This document shows positions 46,039-54,616 of a stretch of 64,000 nt of DNA, one piece after another. Origin of the DNA: Sphingobacterium sp. PCS056 (GTDB lineage Bacteria > Bacteroidota > Bacteroidia > Sphingobacteriales > Sphingobacteriaceae); NCBI RefSeq assembly GCF_023273895.1, contig NZ_CP096883.1:1612001-1676000 (forward strand). The letters are read 5' to 3'. The translations under genes and the position numbers were made by a program. The notes beneath the pieces were generated by a model. It had not been told where the DNA came from and ran no database searches. It was given only the letters and a program-made list of their open reading frames with translations. The first letter of the stretch is position 1. Each line of letters begins with the position of its first letter.

Positions 46039-47772
46039 ATGAAAAAAAGAATTTTATATCTATTAGTAGCTTCTGTATCGTTAGGTTCACTTACTTCTTG
46101 CGATATCAATGAAGTGCCTGAAACTGCTATGAGTGATGCCAATTTTTGGAACACTGTGGCAGATGTGCGATTGGCCGCTAATTATTTTTACTCGACAGTA
46201 CCGGGCTTAACCACTGCGGATGTAACGGTCGATAATTGGTCGACAGATGCATATCCCAATACCTCATCCAATACGATTAGTGATGGTTCTCGTGTTGCTC
46301 CTGCAACCAGTAACGATTATAGTTATTATGGGATTTTTCAGGCAAATAAGTTGATTGAAAAGTCCGAAGAGGTGATAAAAAAGGGAGGTGATCAGACACA
46401 GATTAACTGGTATGTCGGTGAAGCACGGTTTTTTAGAGCCTGGTATTACTTTGAGATGTTCAAACGTTTTGGAGGCGTACCTTTGATCACCAAAACAATG
46501 GCTGTTGATGATCCCGATGTTTTTAAAGAGCGCGCCTCTAGGGAAGAACTGTTGCAGTTTATTTTAGACGATGTTGACTATGCCATATCCGTATTGCGAT
46601 CGGCAGATGAATTGAATACGGCAAAAGAGTATGGTCGTATTTCTAAAACTGCGGCTTTGGCTTTTAAGTCAAGGATTGCATTATTTGAAGGAACGCGCGA
46701 GAAGTTTCATCAATATGGCGATTCAAAGAAACATCTGACTATAGCTAAAGAGGCTGCTGAAGCGGTGATCAATTCCGGAGCACATGCCCTGTTTAGTATG
46801 TCGACAACAGGAAGCCAGGGGGAGACCAACAACAATGCGTACTATAATTTATTCCAAGAAGCGGGAGAAGGTCGTGCGAATAAGGAAAATATTATGGTCA
46901 AACTTTATGGAGTCAATCGCGAGAATAGTATTATATCTACTCCGGTACAACGCTATTATGAGGGTAACTCTGTGGTGCCCACTCAAAATTTTGTAGACAA
47001 TTACCTGATGGCTGATGGATTGCCTATTCAAAAATCACCTTTATATCAGAAACCGGACAAGTCCATGACTCATGCACAGTATTTCAATAAGAAAGATCCG
47101 CGGATGAGTTTTAGTATCTTTAAGAGAGGGGATGAATTTATCTCCAGTAGTAACTATACGATCCCAAATCCGAGTTATCAGAGGAGTGGATATGGTATTC
47201 GAAAATATGCCAAAAAAGATTTTTGGACACTGCAGGCTTCTTACATCGACCGTCCCGTGATTCGTTATGCTGAGGTATTGCTAAATTATGCAGAAGCTAT
47301 TTATGAATTGGATGAGCAGATAAGTGATGCTGTATTGGATCAAACGATCAATGCATTGAGAGGGCGATTGCCTCAAGTGAATGTGGGGACTGGTGCTGCA
47401 CCTCAATATGTCGCCATGTCAAAATTGAGTAATGCTTTTGTCAACAGTAATGGGCTCAGTATGCGCGAGGAAATTCGTCGTGAACGGAAAGTAGAGCTGG
47501 CTTTTGAAGGACATGGATATTGGGATCTCATCCGTTGGAAAACAGCAGAAGTAGAATTGCCAAAAACATTATTGGGGAGTTATTTATTTACAGAATATCT
47601 GACAGCTACGGGTGACAAATGGTCGGACAAAACGGTTGTCAATGATCAGAACTATATTGTCCTACAACCCGCATCGTTACGTAAGTTTGATGTGGAGCGA
47701 GATTATCTATGGCCACTACCCACATCGGAAATTGCCAAAAATCCAAAATTGGTGCAAAATCCAAAGTGGTAG
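46039..47772 (+). CDS. SusD/RagB family outer-membrane lipoprotein
   Basis: A 577-residue SusD-type lipoprotein from the ATG at 46039 (a GTG at 46033 is also in frame). The lipobox ends LTSC near residue 21. Family marks include GEARFFRAWYYFEMFKRFGGVPL near residue 130 and ERKVELAFEGHGYWDLIRWK with a closing NPKLVQNPKW. It partners the SusC gene directly upstream and ends at a strong terminator. Confidence 0.95.
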   Translation: MKKRILYLLVASVSLGSLTSCDINEVPETAMSDANFWNTVADVRLAANYFYSTVPGLTTADVTVDNWSTDAYPNTSSNTISDGSRVAPATSNDYSYYGIFQANKLIEKSEEVIKKGGDQTQINWYVGEARFFRAWYYFEMFKRFGGVPLITKTMAVDDPDVFKERASREELLQFILDDVDYAISVLRSADELNTAKEYGRISKTAALAFKSRIALFEGTREKFHQYGDSKKHLTIAKEAAEAVINSGAHALFSMSTTGSQGETNNNAYYNLFQEAGEGRANKENIMVKLYGVNRENSIISTPVQRYYEGNSVVPTQNFVDNYLMADGLPIQKSPLYQKPDKSMTHAQYFNKKDPRMSFSIFKRGDEFISSSNYTIPNPSYQRSGYGIRKYAKKDFWTLQASYIDRPVIRYAEVLLNYAEAIYELDEQISDAVLDQTINALRGRLPQVNVGTGAAPQYVAMSKLSNAFVNSNGLSMREEIRRERKVELAFEGHGYWDLIRWKTAEVELPKTLLGSYLFTEYLTATGDKWSDKTVVNDQNYIVLQPASLRKFDVERDYLWPLPTSEIAKNPKLVQNPKW

Positions 47773-47778
47773 ATATTG

Positions 47779-47818
47779 ACAAAATATCTCGAGTTGACCT
47801 CGGGATATTTTGTTTTTA
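47779..47818 (+). terminator. intrinsic terminator of the SusC/SusD pair
   Basis: A 15-bp stem (47779-47793 with 47799-47813, one T-G pair) encloses a five-base loop and runs into a short T-tract. It separates the SusD gene from the convergent GDP-mannose dehydratase gene. Confidence 0.8.
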
Positions 47819-47843
47819 ATTGTAAAAATTAATGAATCTAGCG

Positions 47844-48914
47844 CTAACTATTTTTTTTCGCTAAGGCAATATCGGATCGCATCATTTCATTTATCAGTTG
47901 TGCAAGGTCGTATTTAGGTTTCCATCCCAATTGTGTATTTGACTTTGTTGGATCACCTACCAAAAGATCAACTTCAGTAGGTCTATAATATTGTGGATCT
48001 ACTTTTACAACTATCTTTCCAATTTCCAATTGATATTCTGGATGATGACAGGCTTTAATTTTGGCAACTTCTGTAGCCTCATTTCCTTCAAAAGCTAATT
48101 CAATACCCACTTCGGCAAAAGCCATTCTGACAAACTCTCGAACATAAGTAGTAACTCCTGTTGCTATAACAAAATCTTCGGCGACATCTTGTTGTAACAT
48201 AAGCCACATTGCTTCAACATAATCTTTTGCGTGGCCCCAATCACGTTGAGCATTAAGATTGCCTAGATATAAGCATTCTTGTTTACCCAGAGCAATAGCT
48301 GCAGTGGCCATCGTAATTTTTCGAGTAACAAAAGTTTCTCCTCGGCGTGGAGATTCATGGTTGAATAAAATACCATTACACGCATACATGTGGTAAGCTT
48401 CACGGTAATTTTTAGTGATCCAGAACCCATATATTTTAGCAACCCCATAAGGAGATCTTGGATAAAAAGGTGTGGTTTCTTTTTGAGGTACTTCCTGTAC
48501 TAGACCGTACAGTTCAGATGTGGAAGCTTGATAAATACGTGTCTTTTTTTCTAGTCCTAGAATACGAACTGCTTCTAAGATACGTAATGTACCAATTCCA
48601 TCGACATTAGCAACGTACTCGGGTGAATCAAAAGATACCTTTACGTGTGACATCGCCCCTAAATTATAAATTTCATCCGGCTGTACTTCTTGGATAATGC
48701 GAATTATATTGGTTGAATCAGTTAAATCGCCATAGTGCAACTTAAAGTTTACATGGCTTTCATGTTGATCCATATAAATATGGTCAATACGTTGGGTATT
48801 GAAAGAGGAGGCTCTGCGTTTGATGCCATGTACCATATACCCCTTTTCTAATAGTAATTCTGCTAAATAAGAGCCATCTTGTCCTGTGACACCAGTGATT
48901 AATGCAATTTTCAT
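47844..48914 (-). CDS. gmd: GDP-mannose 4,6-dehydratase
   Basis: A 356-residue short-chain dehydrogenase-type enzyme that converts GDP-D-mannose to GDP-4-keto-6-deoxymannose. The NADP motif is [14 protein letters not shown], and the catalytic triad region reads STSELYG and YGVAK within [24 protein letters not shown] is a hallmark of Gmd. It lies 30 bases downstream of the GDP-fucose synthase gene in the same direction, so the two produce GDP-L-fucose together. Confidence 0.96.
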   Translation of the reverse strand: MKIALITGVTGQDGSYLAELLLEKGYMVHGIKRRASSFNTQRIDHIYMDQHESHVNFKLHYGDLTDSTNIIRIIQEVQPDEIYNLGAMSHVKVSFDSPEYVANVDGIGTLRILEAVRILGLEKKTRIYQASTSELYGLVQEVPQKETTPFYPRSPYGVAKIYGFWITKNYREAYHMYACNGILFNHESPRRGETFVTRKITMATAAIALGKQECLYLGNLNAQRDWGHAKDYVEAMWLMLQQDVAEDFVIATGVTTYVREFVRMAFAEVGIELAFEGNEATEVAKIKACHHPEYQLEIGKIVVKVDPQYYRPTEVDLLVGDPTKSNTQLGWKPKYDLAQLINEMMRSDIALAKKNS

Positions 48915-48944
48915 TTTATGCTTAATTTATGTAGTATCTAATAC

Positions 48945-49892
48945 TTATAATTTTACTTCTTTATAGTTGTTTTGATTTTTGAGAAACCACTGATATGTGA
49001 TCTCAATACCTTCTTTCAGTTCGATCTGATGTTTCCAACCCAATGCATGCATTTTGCTGACATCCATTAGCTTACGAGGTGTCCCGTCTGGTTTACTACT
49101 ATCCCAAATAATATTTCCTTGGTACCCAACTATTGATTGAATAAGATGTGCTAATTCTTTAATGCTCAAATCTATGCCTGTACCAACATTGTATAGGTAA
49201 TCAGGTAATTGGTTCTCTAAAGCAAAGACTACAGCTTTTGCTAAATCATCTACGAATAAAAATTCACGCATAGGATTACCAGATCCCCATAAAGTTACAT
49301 AAGTATTCCCTTGAATTTTTGCCTCATGAAATTTACGTATCATCGCTGGTAATACATGAGAACTAGTTAAATCGAAATTGTCATGAGTACCATATAAATT
49401 GGTAGGCATTAGGCTGACGTAATCTTTTCCAAACTGGTTACGGATAGCTTGACAAGCTTTTACACCAGTAATCTTAGCTAATGCGTACCATTCATTGGTT
49501 GGTTCTAAGCTGTCAGTCAATAGACTAGATTCTTTTAAAGGCTGATCTGCAAATTTGGGATATATACAAGAAGATCCTAAAAAAATAAATTTTTCTACTT
49601 TGTTTTCTAGTGATTCGTGAATGAGGTTATTCTGAATCTGCATATTGTCCATTAAAAATTGATATGGATAATTATTATTGGCCAGTATACCTCCGACCTT
49701 TGCAGCAGCATCAATAACAATTGCAGGTTTTTCTTGTTTAAAAAACTCCTTTACCTGTAATTGATCTCGTAAATCTAATTCGCTGGAACTGCGGAAAATA
49801 AAATTATGATAACCTAAGTCTTCTAATTTTCGTTTTATAGCTGAACCTACCATACCACGGTGTCCTGCTATATATATTTTTTTTTCTTTCAT
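48945..49892 (-). CDS. fcl: GDP-L-fucose synthase
   Basis: A 315-residue epimerase/reductase that makes GDP-L-fucose from the product of Gmd. The N-terminal AGHRGMVGSAI motif binds NADP, GSSCIYPK carries the catalytic Ser, and YALAK (in WYALAKITGVK) the Tyr/Lys pair. It is upstream of gmd in one operon. A perfect hairpin lies about 110 bases before its start (50002-50033). Confidence 0.96.
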   Translation of the reverse strand: MKEKKIYIAGHRGMVGSAIKRKLEDLGYHNFIFRSSSELDLRDQLQVKEFFKQEKPAIVIDAAAKVGGILANNNYPYQFLMDNMQIQNNLIHESLENKVEKFIFLGSSCIYPKFADQPLKESSLLTDSLEPTNEWYALAKITGVKACQAIRNQFGKDYVSLMPTNLYGTHDNFDLTSSHVLPAMIRKFHEAKIQGNTYVTLWGSGNPMREFLFVDDLAKAVVFALENQLPDYLYNVGTGIDLSIKELAHLIQSIVGYQGNIIWDSSKPDGTPRKLMDVSKMHALGWKHQIELKEGIEITYQWFLKNQNNYKEVKL

Positions 49893-50001
49893 GCTTAATC
49901 TTATTGCTTAAAGCATATTTTTAATTCTTGATTTTTTTATCTATAATGTATAGATCAATCTAATGCGTAAGCTTTTTCTTCCTATCCTTGATGCTGGTAA
50001 A

Positions 50002-50033
50002 TGCCTAAGTAATCCATTCAGATTACTTAGGCA
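50002..50033. repeat. perfect 13-bp stem-loop upstream of fcl
   Basis: TGCCTAAGTAATC (50002-50014) is fully complementary to GATTACTTAGGCA (50021-50033) over a six-base loop. No T-tract follows on either strand, so it is not an ordinary terminator. It lies in the intergenic stretch 49893-50245 and could be a leader structure of the fcl-gmd transcript or a dyad for a regulator. Confidence 0.7.
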
Positions 50034-50177
50034 AATTACGAAAGAATATTTGAAATAATTACAGAATTAATAGTATGATACCAAACTGTTTTGTCTACAT
50101 CTGTCAATTTACATAGTTGCACAGCTATGGTAATATTCTTAAATTTTCTATCGAATATTGGGGGATTTTTAATGGTA

Positions 50178-50214
50178 AAAAATAGCCCATGTAATTTTGT
50201 TAAGGGCTATTTTT
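50178..50214 (-). terminator. intrinsic terminator of the second CapD-like gene
   Basis: AAAAATAGCCC (50178-50188) pairs with GGGCTATTTTT (50204-50214). Read on the minus strand it lies 32 bases after the CapD-like stop codon and ends in a run of Ts. It indicates that fcl and gmd have their own promoter. Confidence 0.75.
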
Positions 50215-50245
50215 ATTTTTTTAGGGATTAAGCTGCAGAATATGA

Positions 50246-52192
50246 TTAAACTTCAGCAATGATTTTTTCTTGAATTTCCTCATCAAGATCTTCAAATATC
50301 GAATTTTGAGATTTGAATTCGGGAACTATTTTTTTAAGTTGCTGTACCAATTTCATATCATTTATTTCTCCTTTACCAATCGTAGTGATGTCTTCACTGA
50401 GCTTGTGGATCAGATGGCATTTTTCAGCAATATCTTCGCGATTGACCTGTGCTATCATGATCTTTGGATGATGAGTTTTTTGCGTATTTTCATCATTGGC
50501 AAGTAATTCCTCAAATATCTTTTCCCCAGGTCTTAATCCAACAATCTTAATATCGATATCTTCAGGATAGCGGTATCCTTTTAATTTGATCATGCGCTTG
50601 GCAAGATCTATAATTTTGACTGATTTGCCCATGTCAAAAACAAATATTTCGCCTCCCTTTCCCATTACACCTGCTTCTTGAACCAATAAACAAGCTTCTG
50701 GAATCGTCATAAAGTAACGTGTGATATCTTCATGTGTAAGCGTCAATGGTCCACCATGTTCCATTTGTTTTTCAAACAATGGGATTACGGAGCCATTAGA
50801 TCCGAGGACATTACCAAATCGGGTTACGATAAAATTAGTTTTTCCAAGAGAGCTGCAACTATTGACATAAATTTCTGCAGCACGTTTGGTAGCTCCCATG
50901 ACATTAGTCGGGTTTACTGCTTTATCTGTAGAGACCATGACAAATTTATGGATACCATAGGCTACCGCAAGATCAGCCATGTTTTTGCTGCCCACCAAAT
51001 TGGTCCAAATTGCTTCATATGGATTTTGCTCCATCAAAGGAACGTGTTTATATGCTGCTGCATGGAAGATCATCTGTGGACGGTAGCGTTTAAAGATCCG
51101 TTCCATAAATACCTTGTCGCGCACATCTCCTACAATACACTTGACACGGTCAGGATGTGACGCTTTTAGCGATTGTTGTAAATCGTACAGCGGTGATTCG
51201 GCTTGATCCAATAAAATTAAGTGACGGTAATTGCGTTGTGAAATCTGACGCGACAATTCCCCTCCAATTGAGCCGGCTGCACCGGTGATTAAAATAACCT
51301 TATTATCCAATTCTGCATCAATACCTGGATTTTCAATTTTAATGGCTTTTCTTCCTAATAAATCCTCAATCTTTAATGCTCGAATTTCACGCTTCGCGCC
51401 CGAATTCAACATAACACGAGAGTTTGGCATTATTTTCAGTTCGACATTCAATTGTTGAAAGTGGTCGGTAACTTGGACTAAACGCTCGGGATCATTGTTT
51501 TCGACGGCAATAATGACTTCGGAAATCTTATATTGTTCAATAAAAGCGTGATCTATTTTTTCTAAATATAGAATGCGAAGCCCTGCTATGCGGTTACCAA
51601 CTCGTGAAACTTTATCTTCAACAAAAGCGACGATGTGATTTTTCACGCGGCGGTCGTCACGTAATAGAGAATAAGCGACTAAACCAGGTCTTGAAGCTCC
51701 AAAGATCAGTACATTGCGGTTTTTACGATTGGGTAGAAATAACATTTCATAAATGCTTCTATAGGTTACACGAGCAGCAACCAACATCACCATCGTAAAA
51801 AAACTGTGCATAAATAGAATGATATACGACAGACGTAAAAAATCACCAGCTATCGTACCTTTAGGTATATAATAGCGAATAGCTATGGTTGGGATGGCCA
51901 ATAACATAAAGGCAAGCCATACCGTTTTGAAGATTTTTGTAGCATCTTGAATCCCTGTTTGTCGGATAATGCCTTTATAGGTGCGCATCATCGTAAATGC
52001 TAGACTATAAACCACTAGAATGAACACACTCTTTTTAAGCATCATGGCTGTAGAATATTGTTCATGGATGCTATTGAAGATAAAGTTGGAAATAGCATAA
52101 CATCCAAATACGATCACTAAATCGATCAAAAGTATCACCCAGCGCGGGTTATCTTTCCGTAGTTTTTTCTTTATCAGCGTAATATTAATCAT
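50246..52192 (-). CDS. CapD/WbpM-like nucleoside-diphosphate-sugar 4,6-dehydratase (membrane type), copy 2
   Basis: A 648-residue homologue of the protein at 27329-29299, with the same layout: four N-terminal membrane helices, a Rossmann domain with GASRPGLV, and a catalytic domain with GAAGSIGGEL and the identical 18-residue block VSTDKAVNPTNVMGATKR. It would start synthesis of a 6-deoxy amino sugar for surface polysaccharide. It precedes the GDP-fucose genes on the same strand but has its own terminator. The start is an ATG; upstream lies a 608-base gap. Confidence 0.93.
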   Translation of the reverse strand: MINITLIKKKLRKDNPRWVILLIDLVIVFGCYAISNFIFNSIHEQYSTAMMLKKSVFILVVYSLAFTMMRTYKGIIRQTGIQDATKIFKTVWLAFMLLAIPTIAIRYYIPKGTIAGDFLRLSYIILFMHSFFTMVMLVAARVTYRSIYEMLFLPNRKNRNVLIFGASRPGLVAYSLLRDDRRVKNHIVAFVEDKVSRVGNRIAGLRILYLEKIDHAFIEQYKISEVIIAVENNDPERLVQVTDHFQQLNVELKIMPNSRVMLNSGAKREIRALKIEDLLGRKAIKIENPGIDAELDNKVILITGAAGSIGGELSRQISQRNYRHLILLDQAESPLYDLQQSLKASHPDRVKCIVGDVRDKVFMERIFKRYRPQMIFHAAAYKHVPLMEQNPYEAIWTNLVGSKNMADLAVAYGIHKFVMVSTDKAVNPTNVMGATKRAAEIYVNSCSSLGKTNFIVTRFGNVLGSNGSVIPLFEKQMEHGGPLTLTHEDITRYFMTIPEACLLVQEAGVMGKGGEIFVFDMGKSVKIIDLAKRMIKLKGYRYPEDIDIKIVGLRPGEKIFEELLANDENTQKTHHPKIMIAQVNREDIAEKCHLIHKLSEDITTIGKGEINDMKLVQQLKKIVPEFKSQNSIFEDLDEEIQEKIIAEV

Positions 52193-52800
52193 GTTCGTGT
52201 TTCAAATATTAGGTAATTACTGATATATGGCTCAAGGAAAAATAGCTTATAGACATCAGATCCCATCGTTACTTTCATTAGCGTGATATAAGTAAAAACC
52301 AATTCCCAAATTTTGCTTCCTGTTGAAAAAATCGTGCCAAAAGACATATAATGTCTGATCTTAATCAAGCGAGGGCCTTTAAATAATTTTATAAAAGCGC
52401 TCTTCCTATCAGATGATCAAAAAAGCTGTTTTTAGTCATTAAAACAGTTATTTTTTCATTTGTATTCAAATCGCGTAATGTTTACATTATTTATGGTTTT
52501 GTAGCTACAAAGCTACAAATTTTATTGTTACCAAGTTGATTTAGTTTCTAAAGTCGCAAATGTCGTTAATTATCTCGTGAAAGAGAAAAAATAATATCAA
52601 TGATTGACGAATAGTCGATGATGGTTTTGTGTATTCGTTTTTAAGTAGTGAAATTTCTAGGCCCATTATTTTTAGTTGTAAAATTCCAAAAGAATATGAA
52701 ATTATTGTCATCATGATCTTAATGGTTTAGTTTTGAGGCTATTTTTTCGGGCAGTTATCCAGATATCTGTTTTTTTTTATGGTAGCTTTGTGCCGTTAAT
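52193..52800. other. divergent intergenic region between the CapD-like and ClC genes
   Basis: A 608-base AT-rich gap that must hold both promoters. Two structures are visible: a terminator-like hairpin CTGTTTT (52426-52432) with AAAACAG (52441-52447) followed by TTATTTTTT, and a palindrome at 52498-52519. The hairpin hints at a short transcript in the gap; no ORF is supported. Confidence 0.45.
52498..52519. promoter_or_regulatory. palindrome with repeated half-site, possible operator
   Basis: TTTGTAGCTACAAA (52498-52511) is a perfect 14-bp palindrome, and its half GCTACAAA recurs immediately (52512-52519), so either a dyad operator or a 9-bp stem-loop can form. It lies about 300 bases from both divergent start codons. 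Confidence 0.4.
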
Positions 52801-54075
52801 ATGAATTCAATCATGAAAGATAAGATACAATTTTATAGTTATTTTAAACTTGTGATAGGCAGTATTATTGTCGCTGTGCTGTCGGGGATATTGGCGTATT
52901 CTCTTAAACATCTGACCACCTATTTTCAAGATTACCTTTTTGAGCTCGTGCCGGTCCTCCATATATACTTATATCTGATCTTTCCTTCTATAGGAATCAC
53001 GATTATCTATTTTTTGAGAAAGTCTTTTTTCCAGAACAGGAAGAACAAAGGAATTCGTGAAATTTATCGTTCATTGGATACGCGTCAGGATCATCTTCCT
53101 TTTTATAAAATCCCATCACACTATATCAACGGTTTTCTGACAGTTATCTTTGGTGGGTCTACCGGGATAGAGGTTTCTACTGTGGTCGCTACAGCAACTG
53201 TTGGCAATCAGTTTAGTGAAAAAGGATGGATGCCTATGAAATATAAGAGAGAGTTAATCTGTGCTGGAGTAACAGCAGGGGTGGCGATTTTATTTGGGTC
53301 TGTCCTCGGTGGCTGGTTCTTTGCCATCGAAGTTATTGCAAGGGGATGGAAAAAAACAGTGCTCCTAAGCAGTAGTATAGCTGCAGTTATTGCTTATGTT
53401 GGGATATATTATTTTGAAAAAGAAACGTTATTACCCTTCTCTGTTCAAGATTGGCATTGGTACGGTTTGCCATTTATGGCTTTAGTGGCTGTATTGGCAG
53501 CTCTATTGGCACTTTATTTTATGAAGCTGGTACTTATTTCTAAAAAACTATTTGCAAGGATTAGTAATAATTTTCTTCGTGTTAATATAGGTGCTATCAT
53601 GATCGGCACTCTAATTTTGTTTTTCCCAGCATTATATGGCGATAGCTATCATGGGCTTAAAGAAATGATCGGATTGCTTATACAACCTGCTGCATCAGCC
53701 GTTATACCATTTTCTTTGCTGCTATTGATTTTATTAAAACCATTTGTTGCTTCTTTGACCTTAGGTGCGGGTGGAGACGGAGGGGTATTTGCACCAAGCA
53801 TCGTTGCTGGAGCATTTTTAGGAATGGCTACTGCAATCCTTTGTAATCTGATTTTTGGCTTAGATTTGATCGTGCTTAATTTTGCTTTGATCGGTGCTGC
53901 TTCGACATTGGCAGCAGCGATACACGGTCGGTTTACTGCCGTTTTTCTAATCTGTAGTATGGTTCCTAATGGCTATAGCTTAGTATTGCCTTTAGCAATG
54001 GCAGTTTGGTTGGCCTATGCAGTGGCAAAAAGATTAAATCCTTATCATGTATACACTTCTCCAGAAGTAGCCTAA
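52801..54075 (+). CDS. ClC family chloride channel/transporter
   Basis: A 424-residue polytopic membrane protein of the ClC family. The third selectivity motif is clear as GGVFAPS (about residues 325-331). At the place of the GREGP motif the protein reads GSTGIE, so the position of the gating glutamate appears to be T121, with E124 three residues on. That change is expected to alter proton coupling, which would make it a channel or a variant exchanger. The ATG at 52801 was chosen; a second ATG five codons later is possible. No C-terminal CBS domains are present. Confidence 0.9.
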   Translation: MNSIMKDKIQFYSYFKLVIGSIIVAVLSGILAYSLKHLTTYFQDYLFELVPVLHIYLYLIFPSIGITIIYFLRKSFFQNRKNKGIREIYRSLDTRQDHLPFYKIPSHYINGFLTVIFGGSTGIEVSTVVATATVGNQFSEKGWMPMKYKRELICAGVTAGVAILFGSVLGGWFFAIEVIARGWKKTVLLSSSIAAVIAYVGIYYFEKETLLPFSVQDWHWYGLPFMALVAVLAALLALYFMKLVLISKKLFARISNNFLRVNIGAIMIGTLILFFPALYGDSYHGLKEMIGLLIQPAASAVIPFSLLLLILLKPFVASLTLGAGGDGGVFAPSIVAGAFLGMATAILCNLIFGLDLIVLNFALIGAASTLAAAIHGRFTAVFLICSMVPNGYSLVLPLAMAVWLAYAVAKRLNPYHVYTSPEVA

Positions 54076-54114
54076 TCATAAAGGCGGCAAATGAATGCTC
54101 ATGATTTGTAACAT

Positions 54115-54148
54115 AAAAAAAGCAGCTTCCGATGAGGGAAGCTGCTTT
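54115..54148 (-). terminator. intrinsic terminator of the cold-shock gene
   Basis: AAAGCAGCTTCC (54119-54130) pairs with GGAAGCTGCTTT (54137-54148). On the minus strand it ends in a run of seven Ts, 20 bases after the cold-shock stop codon. Confidence 0.85.
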
Positions 54149-54168
54149 GCAAGAAAATATAATAGTAA

Positions 54169-54360
54169 TTAGTTTATTCTTACATTAACGGCATTTAAGC
54201 CTTTTTTTCCGTTTTCAATTTCGTAGCTAACGCTATCGCCTTCTCTAACTTGATCTTTTAAGCCTGAAATGTGTACAAATACATCGTCTCCACCATTTTC
54301 AGGGGTAATAAAACCAAATCCTTTAGTTTCATTGAAAAACTTTACAGTTCCTTTATTCAT
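54169..54360 (-). CDS. cold-shock protein (CspA family)
   Basis: A 63-residue single cold-shock domain. Both RNA-binding motifs are present: KGFGFITPE (RNP1, residues 13-21) and VFVHIS (RNP2, residues 28-33). It binds single-stranded RNA or DNA and keeps mRNA unfolded. It stands alone, converging with the ClC gene and ending at a strong terminator; the 214-base gap on its 5' side would hold its promoter and any structured cold-shock leader. Confidence 0.96.
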   Translation of the reverse strand: MNKGTVKFFNETKGFGFITPENGGDDVFVHISGLKDQVREGDSVSYEIENGKKGLNAVNVRIN

Positions 54361-54616
54361 TTTATTTAAAAATTATATTGATACAAGGATAGGTTAAATA
54401 TGTTAATAATTTTCTAGTGATCTTCAAAAAAGACTTTCAGATGACAATTCTAATTGTCTTATACTTCCTTTGTAATAAAGAAGATAGGAATTAATAATTG
54501 CTAAATTTTTATTTTCATTTATTGCTAAAAGGTTTTATCTTTATTTTTGTTAAATCAATTATTTCCCTACAATCATGTTGGAAATACCCAATTTATGTCA
54601 ATTTAATTTACCACAT

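Noticed and set aside
50732..51160. 142-residue plus-strand ORF inside the second CapD-like gene
   Set aside because: It is antisense to a strongly supported coding region; its His/Cys-rich product is a reading-frame artefact.
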